64,000 nucleotides of DNA, from NCBI RefSeq assembly GCF_020990385.1, contig NZ_CP087599.1:124001-188000 (forward strand). The letters are read 5' to 3'. Numbering within the stretch: position 1 is the stretch's first letter; each line of letters opens with the position of its first letter. Made by a program: the position numbers and the translations under genes. The notes beneath the pieces are model-generated. The model had not been told where the DNA came from. It was given only the letters and a program-made list of their open reading frames with translations, and made no database searches. Source of the DNA: Paracoccus sp. MA (GTDB lineage: Bacteria; Pseudomonadota; Alphaproteobacteria; Rhodobacterales; Rhodobacteraceae). Below, one piece after another: positions 52,918-61,286 of this stretch.

Positions 52918-54603
52918 ATGACGGCCACGGCTTTCGACGAAGAGGTCGATCTTCTGGTGATCGGCGCCGGCGCGGGCGGCATGACGGCGGCGCTGAGCGG
53001 CGCCATCGCCGGCCTGTCGGTGCTGCTTTGCGAAAAGACCGGCATGGTCGGCGGCACTACCGCCACCTCGGGCGGCACGACCTGGGTGCCGGGCACCGAG
53101 CTGAGCCACCGGGCCGGGGTGCCCGACAGCGCCGAGGACGCCGCCGCCTTCCTGCGCCATGTCGTCGGCCACCGTGGCGGCGATGCGCGGCGCGAGGCGT
53201 TTCTGGCCACCGGACCCGAGGCCATCGCCGAGCTTGAACGCCATTCCGAGGTCCGCTTCGTCGCCGCCGCCGCGCATCCCGACTATCTGGACGGTCCGGG
53301 TTCGGCCTATGGCGGGCGGGCGCTCGCGCCGGTGGAATTCGACGGCCGGCTGCTCGGGGCCGATTTCGACCGGGTGCGGCCGCCGCGCGACGTGTTCATG
53401 GGTCTGGGCGGCATGATGGTCGCGCGCGGCGAGCTGGGGGCGCTGCTCGCCCCCTTTGCCAGCGCCGGCAACCTGACGACCGCGCTGAAGATCCTGCTGC
53501 GCTATGCCCGCGACCGGCTGGGCCATCGGCGCGGCACCCGGCTGCTGATGGGCAATGCGCTGGTGGCGCGGCTGTTTTTCAGCCTGCGCCGGCGCGCGGT
53601 GCCGATCTGGTTCGACAGCCCGCTGGCCGATCTCATCCGCGACGGGCAGCCGGTGATCGGCGCGGTGATCGAGACCCCGCAGGGCCGGCGCCGCATCCGG
53701 GCGCGGCGGGGCGTGGTGCTGGCGACCGGCGGCATCGGCTGGAACCGCGCCCTGCGCGAGCGGCTGTTTCCGCCGCAGATCGCCGCCTTCTCGCAGGCGC
53801 CCGAGGGCAATAGCGGCGACGGCATCGCCCTGGCGGTCGAGCGCGCCGGCGCGGCGCTGGACGATGGCTGCGACAGCGCCGGGCTGTGGATGCCCTGCTC
53901 GCTGCTCGGCCGTCCGGACGGGTCGCAGGCAATCTGGCCGCATATCATCCTGGACCGCGCCAAGCCGGGGCTGATCGCCGTCGGCCGCGACGGCCGCCGC
54001 TTCGTGAACGAGGCCGGCAGCTATCACGATTTCTGCATGGGCATGATCCGCGCCGGCCTGTCCGAGGCCTGGCTGGTGGTCGATTCCGGTTTCATCCGCC
54101 GCTACGGGCTGGGGCTGGTCCTGCCGGGCGGGCGCGGGCTGCGCCGGCTGCTGCGGCAGGGCTATCTGCAGCGCGCAGGCAACCTTGACGCGCTGGCCGC
54201 CGCCATCGGGGTCGATGCGCAGGGGCTGGCCGAAAGCGTCCGGGCCAACAACCGTTTCGCGGAAACCGGTTCCGACGCCGATTTCGGCCGCGGCTCGACG
54301 GTGGTGAACCGTTTCAACGGCGATCCCGAGGTCAAGCCCAATCCCTGCCTGGGCCCGATCCGGCATGCGCCCTTCTATGCGCTGCGCGTGGTTCCGGTCG
54401 ATCTGGCCGGCAGCGGCGGGCTCGACTGCAATGCCGAGGCGCAGGTGCTGGACCGCGAGGGCCGGCCGATCCCCGGGCTTTACGCCTGCGGCAACGACGC
54501 CGCCTCGATTTTCCGCGGCACCTATCCGGGGCCCGGCACGACCATCGGCCCGGCCATGGTCTTCGGCTGGAAAATCGCCAGGCAGCTGGCGGAGCAGGGC
54601 TGA
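52918..54603 (+). CDS. FAD-dependent dehydrogenase, 3-ketosteroid dehydrogenase-like (copy 3)
   Basis: A 561-residue flavoprotein: LLVIGAGAGGMTAALSG, GGTTATSGGTTWVPG, RRFVNEAGSYHDF and GNDAASIFRGTYPGPGTTIGP, with Tyr536 and Gly at +4 as in KstD. AGGAGGAGGG precedes the ATG at 52918 and decides it over an upstream ATG at 52864. It is more distant from copies 1 and 2 than they are from each other by eye. A monocistronic unit before the MHS transporter; likely desaturates a cyclic ketone acid. Confidence 0.86.
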   Translation: MTATAFDEEVDLLVIGAGAGGMTAALSGAIAGLSVLLCEKTGMVGGTTATSGGTTWVPGTELSHRAGVPDSAEDAAAFLRHVVGHRGGDARREAFLATGPEAIAELERHSEVRFVAAAAHPDYLDGPGSAYGGRALAPVEFDGRLLGADFDRVRPPRDVFMGLGGMMVARGELGALLAPFASAGNLTTALKILLRYARDRLGHRRGTRLLMGNALVARLFFSLRRRAVPIWFDSPLADLIRDGQPVIGAVIETPQGRRRIRARRGVVLATGGIGWNRALRERLFPPQIAAFSQAPEGNSGDGIALAVERAGAALDDGCDSAGLWMPCSLLGRPDGSQAIWPHIILDRAKPGLIAVGRDGRRFVNEAGSYHDFCMGMIRAGLSEAWLVVDSGFIRRYGLGLVLPGGRGLRRLLRQGYLQRAGNLDALAAAIGVDAQGLAESVRANNRFAETGSDADFGRGSTVVNRFNGDPEVKPNPCLGPIRHAPFYALRVVPVDLAGSGGLDCNAEAQVLDREGRPIPGLYACGNDAASIFRGTYPGPGTTIGPAMVFGWKIARQLAEQG

Positions 54604-54729
54604 TTTTCCGCCCTTGCGGGAAAACCGCCGGTCACCGGGCCATCGGGCCGATTCCGCAAGCGACCGGCCCGGAAATCAATCCCCTGCCCGGAATCGCCGC
54701 CTCATTCCGGCCCCTCCCGGCGCTAATGA

Positions 54730-54745
54730 ATTAACATCATGTTAA
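54730..54745 (+). promoter_or_regulatory. PcaQ-like box upstream of MHS transporter
   Basis: ATTAAC-ATCA-TGTTAA agrees at 9 of 12 positions with ATAACC-N4-GGTTAA and contains the perfect palindrome TTAAC-ATCAT-GTTAA (54731-54745). Centre is 114 bp before the transporter ATG. GAATTAAC precedes the spacer in both this site and the quiC site. Confidence 0.5.
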
Positions 54746-54752
54746 CGCAAAG

Positions 54753-54771
54753 CGTCAAACGGTCTTTGACG
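54753..54771. promoter_or_regulatory. Inverted repeat CGTCAAA/TTTGACG in MHS transporter leader
   Basis: CGTCAAA (54753-54759) and TTTGACG (54765-54771) flank a 5-nt spacer, 7 bp after the PcaQ-like box. It may be a second regulator site or the promoter -35 area (TTTGACG). Nothing else coding is present in 54604-54851. Confidence 0.4.
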
Positions 54772-54851
54772 TTATTCACCTGTTTTGCGACCTTTTGCCA
54801 CAGACCGCGCAATCAGAGGAGCTGGCGTGGTCAGCTTCAGGGAGGTTACCC

Positions 54852-56240
54852 ATGACCGCTTCACCGGCCATCGCGCCCAAGGGCAGGCATCAATCCGGCA
54901 AGGCTGCGGCCAGCGGCTGGATCGGCTCTGCGCTGGAATATTACGACTTCTTCATCTACGCCACCGCCGCCTCGCTGGTGTTTCCGCAGATCTTCTTCCC
55001 GTCGGAAAACCCGCGCGTCGCCATCGTCGCCTCGCTGGCGACCTATGGCGTGGGCTATGTCGCCCGGCCGATCGGCGCCTTCGTGCTGGGCCATTGGGGC
55101 GACACCCATGGCCGCAAGAACGTGCTGATCCTGTGCATGTTCCTGATGGGCATCTCGACCCTGCTGGTCGGCCTTCTGCCGACCTATCAGCAGGTCGGCA
55201 TCCTGGCCCCGATCCTTCTGGTGATCCTGCGGCTGGTGCAGGGCTTCGCCGTGGCGGGCGAGATCTCGGGCGCCAGCTCGATGATCATGGAACACGCGCC
55301 CTTCGGCCGGCGCGGCTTTTTCGCCAGCTTCACGCTGCAGGGCGTGCAGGCCGGCCAGATCCTGGCCGCCGCCGTCTTCCTGCCGCTGGCGCATTACATG
55401 CCCGACGAGGCTTTCAACAGCTGGGGCTGGCGCATCCCGTTCCTGCTGAGCTTCGTCGTCATCATCGCCGGCTGGATCATCCGCCGCGAGGTCGAGGAAA
55501 CCCCCGCCTTCCGCCAGGAAGAGGCCGAGCACGCCACCCCGCGCTCGCCCGTCGTCGAGGCGATCCGCACCACCTGGCCGGACATGATCCGGGTGATCTG
55601 CATGGCGCTGATGAACACCATCCCGGTCGTCGCCACCGTCTTCGGCGCCGCCTATGCCGTGCAGGCCGCCTATGGCATCGGCTTCCACAAGGACGTCTAT
55701 CTGTGGATCCCGGTCCTGGGCAATATCGTCGCCTGCCTGGTGATCCCGCTGGTCGGCAACCTGTCGGACCGCATCGGCCGCCGCCCGCCGATCATCGTCG
55801 GCGCGCTGGGATCGGGCCTCTTGGCCTTCGGCTATCTCTACGCCATCTCGATCCATTCGGTGCCGCTGGCGATCCTGATGTCGCTTCTGATGTGGGGCGT
55901 GGTCTATCAGGGCTATAACGCGGTCTTCCCCAGCTTCTACCCCGAGCTGTTCCCGACCCGGACCCGCGTGTCCTCGATGGCGATCTCGCAGAATATCGGC
56001 ACCACGATCACCGCGCTGCTGCCGGCGCTCTTCGCCACCGTCGCCCCTCCGGGCGCGACCAATGTGCCGCTGATGGTGGGTTCGATCACCTTCGCCATCT
56101 GCTGCATCGCCGCCGCCGCGGCCTGGTCGGCGCGCGAGACCTACCGGGTCCGCATCGAGGACCTGGGCAAGCCGAATGCCGCGCCGGTGCCCAAGGCGGA
56201 ATACGACCACCTGCGGACCGAGGCCGCCGCCAGCCGCTGA
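54852..56240 (+). CDS. MHS-family MFS transporter, shikimate-type
   Basis: A 462-residue metabolite:H+ symporter of the major facilitator superfamily with twelve hydrophobic segments. GSALEYYDFFIYATAASLVFP and the GHWGDTHGRKNVL loop between helices 2 and 3 are MHS hallmarks (compare ShiA, PcaT, KgtP). AGGGAGG upstream sets the ATG at 54852. It stands between flavoprotein 3 and a shikimate-dehydrogenase-like gene, so shikimate, quinate or dehydroshikimate is the likely cargo; ketoglutarate or protocatechuate are alternatives. Confidence 0.88.
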   Translation: MTASPAIAPKGRHQSGKAAASGWIGSALEYYDFFIYATAASLVFPQIFFPSENPRVAIVASLATYGVGYVARPIGAFVLGHWGDTHGRKNVLILCMFLMGISTLLVGLLPTYQQVGILAPILLVILRLVQGFAVAGEISGASSMIMEHAPFGRRGFFASFTLQGVQAGQILAAAVFLPLAHYMPDEAFNSWGWRIPFLLSFVVIIAGWIIRREVEETPAFRQEEAEHATPRSPVVEAIRTTWPDMIRVICMALMNTIPVVATVFGAAYAVQAAYGIGFHKDVYLWIPVLGNIVACLVIPLVGNLSDRIGRRPPIIVGALGSGLLAFGYLYAISIHSVPLAILMSLLMWGVVYQGYNAVFPSFYPELFPTRTRVSSMAISQNIGTTITALLPALFATVAPPGATNVPLMVGSITFAICCIAAAAAWSARETYRVRIEDLGKPNAAPVPKAEYDHLRTEAAASR

Positions 56241-56250
56241 ACCCCACCGC

Positions 56251-56275
56251 AAGGCCCCGGTCCATCCGGGGCCTT
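56251..56275 (+). terminator. Hairpin after MHS transporter
   Basis: AAGGCCCCGG (56251-56260) and CCGGGGCCTT (56266-56275) form a perfect 10-bp stem with a 5-nt loop, 10 bp after the transporter stop. It is followed by C-rich, not T-rich, DNA. It may attenuate transcription into the shikimate-dehydrogenase-like gene. Confidence 0.6.
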
Positions 56276-56302
56276 CCCCCCGAGCAGGAAAGGCAAGGCA
56301 TC

Positions 56303-57136
56303 ATGATCCGCGGAACCACCAGACTGATCGCGCATCTGGGCTATCCGACCACGACCTTCAAATCGCCGATGATCTACAACCCGTGGTTCCAGCGGCGCGG
56401 CATCGATGCCGTGGTGGTGCCGATGGGCTGCAAGCCCGAGGATTACCCCGATTTCCTGCGCCTGCTGTTCCGGCTGTCGAACATCCACGGCGCGCTGGTC
56501 ACCATGCCGCACAAGGTCAGCACCCTGGCGCTGGCCGACCGCGTCTCGGTCACCGCCCGCATCGCCGGCGCGGCGAACGGGCTGCGGCTGGCCGGGGACG
56601 GCGCGCTCGAGGCCGACATGTTCGACGGCGAGGGCTTCGTGCGCGGCGTGCTGGCCAAGGGCCAGGAGCTGCAGGGCCGCTCGGCGCTGGTCGTCGGCTG
56701 CGGCGGCGTCGGCTCGGCCATCGCCGCCTCGCTGGCCCGGGCGGGCGTGGCGCGGCTGGCGCTCTACGACCCGGCGGCCGCCAATGCCGAGGCGCTGGCC
56801 GGCCGCATCGCCGCCGCCTATCCCGGCATCGCGCTTGAGACCGGCGCGAACGACCCGGCGGGCTTCGACCTGGCGGTGAACGCCTCGCCCTTGGGCATGA
56901 CCGAGGGCGACCCGCTGCCCATGGATCCCGAACGCCTCGACCCCGCCACCTTCGTCGGCGAGGTGGTGCTGAAATCCGAGATCACGCCCCTGCTTGCCGC
57001 CGCCCGCGCCCGCGGCTGCCGCTATCAGGTCGGCACCGACATGCTGTTCGAGCAGATCCCGGCCTATCTGGAGTTCTTCGGCTTCCCCAAGCCCAGCGTC
57101 GCGGAACTGCGCGAAAGCGCCGCGATCAGCTATTGA
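56303..57136 (+). CDS. Shikimate/quinate dehydrogenase-like protein (copy 2)
   Basis: A 277-residue AroE-family protein. Lys in TMPHKV, Asn in GAANGL and Asp in MFDGEGF occupy the shikimate-binding positions; VVGCGGVGSAIA is the cofactor loop. The N-terminal substrate motif reads TTTFKSPMIYN in place of SxSxSPxxHN, so the substrate is probably altered. It follows the MHS transporter, implying intake followed by oxidation. Distinct from copy 1 at 39240, with roughly the length of YdiB/AroE-like proteins. Confidence 0.87.
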   Translation: MIRGTTRLIAHLGYPTTTFKSPMIYNPWFQRRGIDAVVVPMGCKPEDYPDFLRLLFRLSNIHGALVTMPHKVSTLALADRVSVTARIAGAANGLRLAGDGALEADMFDGEGFVRGVLAKGQELQGRSALVVGCGGVGSAIAASLARAGVARLALYDPAAANAEALAGRIAAAYPGIALETGANDPAGFDLAVNASPLGMTEGDPLPMDPERLDPATFVGEVVLKSEITPLLAAARARGCRYQVGTDMLFEQIPAYLEFFGFPKPSVAELRESAAISY

Positions 57137-57287
57137 CCGGCGGCGGTGCGAGGCCGGGCATCGATGCCCGTGCCCCGCGCCGCCCATGGCCGGCTGGTTT
57201 CGTCCCGGCGGGGGGACCGGCCTTGTCCGCCCGGTCTGGTCGAGGCGGACGCGCTGCGCATCCGCGCGGATCGACGAGGCTGCCGGT

Positions 57288-58601
57288 CTAGGCGCCGGCG
57301 GCCTCGGCAAAGGCCCGCGCCTCGGCCGGGGCGGTGCCGAGCCCGCCGGCGGCGGAAAGGTCCAGATCCGGGAAGTCGCGGGCGACCAGCGCCGGCAGCG
57401 GCTGGCCGCCGGATTGCGCCTCGGCGCAGAGCGCCTTGATCCTGGCCTGCGCCTCGGGGCGCGGCATGTGGCGGGCCAGGGCGAAGGTGAAGGCCTCGGC
57501 ATGGATCAGCCCGCTGCCGTCGTCGAGCCCGCGCGCCATGGCCTGCGCATCGGGTGCGATCCGCCCCGACAGGTCCAGCGCCAGCGCCAGCGCCCGGCCG
57601 GTCGAGATGCAGAGCTGCGGCAGGGTCAGCCATTCCACGAACCAGGCCGCGCCGTCGCGCTGCTGGCGGTGGATGCCGGCGCCCTGCAGCGCCGAGGCCA
57701 GCGCCGCCGCCTGCCGCGCCAGCGCCACCAGCACCGAGGGGCCGACCGGATTCTGCTTTTGCGGCATGGTGGAGGAACCGCCGGCGCCGGAGATGCGGAT
57801 TTCGCCGATGCCGCTTTGCGCCATCAGGATCAGGTCCTCGCCCATCTTGCCCAGGCTGGCGCAAAGCCCCGCCATCCAGGCGGCGAAATTGCCGATGCGG
57901 TCGCGTTCGGCATGCCAGCCGTGGCCGGGATCGTGCAGGCCGAGCGCCTCGGCCAGGCCGGCGCGCACGGCGGGGCCCTCGGCCCCCATGGCCGAGAGCG
58001 TGCCCGCCGCCCCGCCCAGCGAGACGGTGGCCAGCTCCGGCGCCAGCGCCTGAAGCCGCGCGCGGTGGCGCAGCAGCGGATGGCCCCAGCCGGCGATCAC
58101 GGCGCCGAAGCCGGTCGGCGTCGCCGCCTGCCCGTAGGTCCGCGCCGCCATCGGCAGATCGGCATGCTCGCGGGCCAGCCGGCCGAGCGCGGTGGCCAGC
58201 CGGCCGAGCCTGTCGTCCCAGATCCCCGTCAGCCGGCGCAGCCGCAGCGCCTGGCCGGTTTCCATGATGTCCTGGCTGGTCGCCCCCCAATGCAGGTATT
58301 GCGCATGATCAGGCGCCTCCATGGCCTTGCGGAAGGCCGCGACCAGCGCCGGGACCGGCACGCCGTTTGTCGCCGTCTCGGGGCCGAGCGCGGCGGGGTC
58401 GATCTGCACCTCGCGCGCGGCGCGCTCGATGAAGGCGCCGGCGGTGTCGGGGATCAGGCCCAGCCGGGCCTGCACGCGGGCCAGCGCGCCCTCGACCAGC
58501 AGCATGGCGCGGATCTCGGCGCTGTCGGCGAAGAGCGCGGCGGTCTCGTCATCCGAGAAGAGGCTGCGATAAAGGGCGCTGTCGGCGGCTGCGGCGGGCA
58601 T
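57288..58601 (-). CDS. pcaB: 3-carboxy-cis,cis-muconate cycloisomerase
   Basis: A 437-residue member of the fumarase/aspartase superfamily. GATSQDIMETG and the signature GGSSTMPQKQNPV are present, the latter carrying the catalytic loop. It converts 3-carboxymuconate to 4-carboxymuconolactone. Start at 58601 has AAAGGA upstream. It is the last pca gene, separated from the BKACE gene by 103 bp containing a strong hairpin. Confidence 0.93.
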   Translation of the reverse strand: MPAAAADSALYRSLFSDDETAALFADSAEIRAMLLVEGALARVQARLGLIPDTAGAFIERAAREVQIDPAALGPETATNGVPVPALVAAFRKAMEAPDHAQYLHWGATSQDIMETGQALRLRRLTGIWDDRLGRLATALGRLAREHADLPMAARTYGQAATPTGFGAVIAGWGHPLLRHRARLQALAPELATVSLGGAAGTLSAMGAEGPAVRAGLAEALGLHDPGHGWHAERDRIGNFAAWMAGLCASLGKMGEDLILMAQSGIGEIRISGAGGSSTMPQKQNPVGPSVLVALARQAAALASALQGAGIHRQQRDGAAWFVEWLTLPQLCISTGRALALALDLSGRIAPDAQAMARGLDDGSGLIHAEAFTFALARHMPRPEAQARIKALCAEAQSGGQPLPALVARDFPDLDLSAAGGLGTAPAEARAFAEAAGA

Positions 58602-58627
58602 CGGTCGGTCCTTTTGCAATGACAGGA

Positions 58628-58681
58628 CCGGGGGGCCGTCTGCCCCCCGGACCCCCCGAGGATATTTGGACAAGAAAGAAG
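58628..58681. repeat. Hairpin plus Rhodobacteraceae-type intergenic element
   Basis: CCGGGGGGC (58628-58636) and GCCCCCCGG (58642-58650) form a 9-bp stem with a 5-nt loop, followed by CCCCCCGAGGATATTTGG and ACAAGAAAGAAG. I recognise this GC-stem plus GAGGATATTTGGACAAGAA pattern from many intergenic regions of Rhodobacteraceae, where it often follows genes. It sits inside the pca operon, between BKACE and pcaB. Confidence 0.55.
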
Positions 58682-58704
58682 ATGCGAGAGGCCGGCGGCA
58701 GGGG

Positions 58705-59547
58705 TCAGGCGGCGGGGGAGCGCAGGCCGAGGATCTGCCGGGCCTGCCGCCAGGTCGCCACCGGGCGGCGGTATTTCTCGCAAAGCGCCACGGCGCGTTT
58801 CACCAGCGCGGCGTTCGAGGGGGCGAGCCTGTCGCGGTCGAGGCGGACATTGTCCTCGAGCCCGGTGCGGGCATGGCCGCCGGCAGAGATCGCCCAGTCG
58901 TTCAGCACGATCTGGTTCGGCCCGATGCCCGCCGCGCACCAGGGCGCATCGGCGCCGAAAAGGCGCTTCACCGTATGGACGTAATAGTCGAAGACCTCGC
59001 GGTCGGCGGGCATGGCGTTTTTCACCCCCATGACGAATTGCACATAGGGCCGGTCCTTGATCTGGCCCGCCTGCCACATCTGATGCGCCTTGAGGATATG
59101 GCTGAGGTCGAAAGCCTCGATTTCCGGTTTGATATCGTATTTCGCCATCTCGGCGGCCAGCCAGTCCACCAGGTCCGGCGGGTTCTCGTAGACCCGCGTC
59201 GGGAAATTGTTCGAGCCGACCGAGAGCGAGGCCATGTCGGGGGCCAGCGGCAGCATGCCGCCGCGTGCGCGACCCGCCCCCGAGCGGCCGCCGGTCGAGA
59301 GCTGGACGATCATGCCGGGGCAATGCGTCTCGATCCCTTCCTTGAGCCGGGCGAAGCGTTCGGGGTCGGAACTCGGCCGGCCCTCGCCGTCGCGGACGTG
59401 GCAATGGGCGATGGTCGCGCCGGCCTCGAAGGCTTCCTGCGTCGATTCGACCTGCTCCTCGATGGTGATCGGCACCGCCGGGTTGTTGTCCTTGGTCGGC
59501 AGCGAGCCGGTGATGGCGACGCAGATGATGCAGGGGGTTGCGGTCAT
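58705..59547 (-). CDS. Beta-keto acid cleavage enzyme (BKACE, DUF849)
   Basis: A 280-residue TIM barrel of the BKACE family, with zinc ligands His48 and His50 in IAHCHVRDGEGRPS and the LSTGGRSG, PDMASLSVGSNNFPT, EIEAFD and GGHARTGLEDN blocks. The family cleaves a beta-keto acid with acetyl-CoA to give acetoacetate and a CoA thioester. Position between pcaG and pcaB points to beta-ketoadipate, yielding succinyl-CoA and acetoacetate, which would replace PcaIJ and PcaF. Start chosen at 59547, 10 bp after the pcaG stop. Confidence 0.85.
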   Translation of the reverse strand: MTATPCIICVAITGSLPTKDNNPAVPITIEEQVESTQEAFEAGATIAHCHVRDGEGRPSSDPERFARLKEGIETHCPGMIVQLSTGGRSGAGRARGGMLPLAPDMASLSVGSNNFPTRVYENPPDLVDWLAAEMAKYDIKPEIEAFDLSHILKAHQMWQAGQIKDRPYVQFVMGVKNAMPADREVFDYYVHTVKRLFGADAPWCAAGIGPNQIVLNDWAISAGGHARTGLEDNVRLDRDRLAPSNAALVKRAVALCEKYRRPVATWRQARQILGLRSPAA

Positions 59548-59557
59548 GGCCTTGCCC

Positions 59558-60169
59558 TCAGATGTCGAAGAAGACGGTTTCGTTCTCGCCCTGCAGCTTG
59601 AAGTCGAAGCCGTATTCGCCCGGTCCGGTCCGCTTCGCCATGAGCGTCTGGATGCGGGCCTTGTGCTCGATCCGGGCGAGGACCGGGCATTCGGCATTGG
59701 CCGCCTCCTCGTCCTCGAAGCAGATACGCGTCTGGAGCCCGAGATTGATGCCCCGCGCCACCAGCCAGACATTGATATGCGGCGCCATCAGCCGGCCGTC
59801 CGGGAAGGGCACGCGGCCGGGCTTGACGGTTTCCAGCCGCCAGATGCCGGTGTCGAAATCCGCCGCGACCCGGGCCCAGCCGGTGACGTTCGGATCGGCG
59901 GCGCCGCGCGGGTCGTTGCCGGGATAGATGCCATCCGCATCGGCCTGCCAGGTTTCGAAAAGCGCATCGCGCAGGACCATGCCGGCGCCGTCGATGACGC
60001 GGCCGGTGATGATGATGCGCTCGCCCCGCGCGCCCTCGCGGATCGGCGAGAGGCCCAGGTCCTGCGGATAGATGCCGGGATTGCCGAGCGCGTTCGGGGT
60101 CAGGCCGATATGGACATAGGGGCCGGCGGTCTGCGAGGGGGTTTCCTTGAGATAGTCCAGTCCCTGCAT
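59558..60169 (-). CDS. pcaG: Protocatechuate 3,4-dioxygenase alpha subunit
   Basis: A 203-residue PcaG. It begins TPSQTAGPYVHIGL, has ALFETWQADADGIYPG and the APHINVWLVARGINLGLQT segment, ending in YGFDFKLQGENETVFFDI. It contributes the structural half of the ring-cleaving iron enzyme with PcaH. ATG overlaps the pcaH stop (TGATG). Confidence 0.93.
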   Translation of the reverse strand: MQGLDYLKETPSQTAGPYVHIGLTPNALGNPGIYPQDLGLSPIREGARGERIIITGRVIDGAGMVLRDALFETWQADADGIYPGNDPRGAADPNVTGWARVAADFDTGIWRLETVKPGRVPFPDGRLMAPHINVWLVARGINLGLQTRICFEDEEAANAECPVLARIEHKARIQTLMAKRTGPGEYGFDFKLQGENETVFFDI

Positions 60170-60906
60170 CACATCCCCTCCTTGCGGTTTTCGAAGAACG
60201 ACTGGCGGCGGCCGCGCAGCACGATGTCGAACTTGTAGGCCAGGCAGTCCATCGGGATCGCCCGGTTCATGTCCAGGGGCGCTACCAGCGCCTGGATGGC
60301 GCGGTCCTGGCCGATGGTGTTGACGATCGGGCATTTCGCGATCAGCGGGTCGCCCTCGAAATACATCTGGGTGATCAGGCGCTGGCCGAAGCCGGTGCCG
60401 AAGACCGAGATGTGGATATGCATCGGCCGCCAGTTGTTGACATGGTTCGGCCAGGGATAGGCGCCCGGGCGGATGGTCAGGAATTCGTAGCTTCCGTCCG
60501 GCCCGGTCAGCGTGCGCCCGCAGCCGCCGAAATTCGGGTCGAGCGGCGCCAGGTAGCCGTCCTTCTTGTGGCGGTAGCGGCCGCCGGCATTGGCCTGCCA
60601 GATCTCGACCAGCACGTTCGGCACGCCGCGGCCGGTCTCGTCCAGCACCCGGCCGTGCATGATGATGCGCTCGCCGATGGCGGGCTGGCCGGTGAAGTTC
60701 ATCACCAGGTTGTTGTCCAGCTCGCCCAGCATGTCATGGCCGAAGGCGGGGCCGGTTTCCTCGGACAGGGTCGAGCCGAGCGCCACCAGCGCGCGATGCG
60801 GGGCGCGGGTCATCGAGGTCTTGTAGCCCGGCGTATAGGCCGGCGGGTGCCAGTCGCGGTCGCGGAAGAACAGCGGGCCGCGGTCGGTTGCATTGCTGAG
60901 GGTCAT
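60169..60906 (-). CDS. pcaH: Protocatechuate 3,4-dioxygenase beta subunit
   Basis: A 245-residue PcaH with the non-heme Fe(III) ligands visible: Tyr in [11 protein letters not shown], Tyr in [10 protein letters not shown] and the two His of [12 protein letters not shown]. It opens protocatechuate between its hydroxyls to 3-carboxymuconate. Overlap with pcaC on one side and pcaG on the other shows coupled translation. Confidence 0.95.
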   Translation of the reverse strand: MTLSNATDRGPLFFRDRDWHPPAYTPGYKTSMTRAPHRALVALGSTLSEETGPAFGHDMLGELDNNLVMNFTGQPAIGERIIMHGRVLDETGRGVPNVLVEIWQANAGGRYRHKKDGYLAPLDPNFGGCGRTLTGPDGSYEFLTIRPGAYPWPNHVNNWRPMHIHISVFGTGFGQRLITQMYFEGDPLIAKCPIVNTIGQDRAIQALVAPLDMNRAIPMDCLAYKFDIVLRGRRQSFFENRKEGM

Positions 60907-61286
60907 CGCTTGGCCGCCTCCATCTCGGCAAAGGTCTCCTTGGCGATCTTGATCGCGTGGTTGGCGCGCGGGACGCCGGCATAGATGGCGACATGCAGCA
61001 GCGCCTCGATCACGTCGCCGGGCGTGGCGCCGGTGTTGGCGGTGGCGCGGATATGCAGGGCCAGTTCGTGGTCGTTGCCCAGCCCCGCCAGCAGCGCGAT
61101 GGTCAGCATCGAGCGCTCGCGCAGGCTGATGGTGTCGCGCGACCAGACCGCGCCCCAGGCGGATTCGGTGATCAGCCTCTGGAAGGGCTCGTCGAAATCG
61201 GTCTTGGCGGCCTCGGCGCGGGCGACATGGGCATCGCCCAGCACCCGGCGCCGGGTGGTCATGCCCTGGTCGTAGCGGTTGGTCAT
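60903..61286 (-). CDS. pcaC: 4-carboxymuconolactone decarboxylase
   Basis: A 127-residue single-domain PcaC of the AhpD-like fold. [27 protein letters not shown], split as [12 protein letters not shown] and [12 protein letters not shown] LRERSML, and [15 protein letters not shown] with [12 protein letters not shown] are family core. It decarboxylates to the enol-lactone. Not fused to PcaD, unlike PcaL. ATGA overlap with pcaD. Confidence 0.93.
   Translation of the reverse strand: MTNRYDQGMTTRRRVLGDAHVARAEAAKTDFDEPFQRLITESAWGAVWSRDTISLRERSMLTIALLAGLGNDHELALHIRATANTGATPGDVIEALLHVAIYAGVPRANHAIKIAKETFAEMEAAKR

Noticed and set aside
35281..54603. Flavoproteins as fumarate reductases or steroid dehydrogenases
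   Set aside because: No heme or iron-sulfur partners and no steroid catabolism genes lie near; the Tyr-Pro-x-x-Gly end favours KstD-like desaturation of other cyclic ketones.
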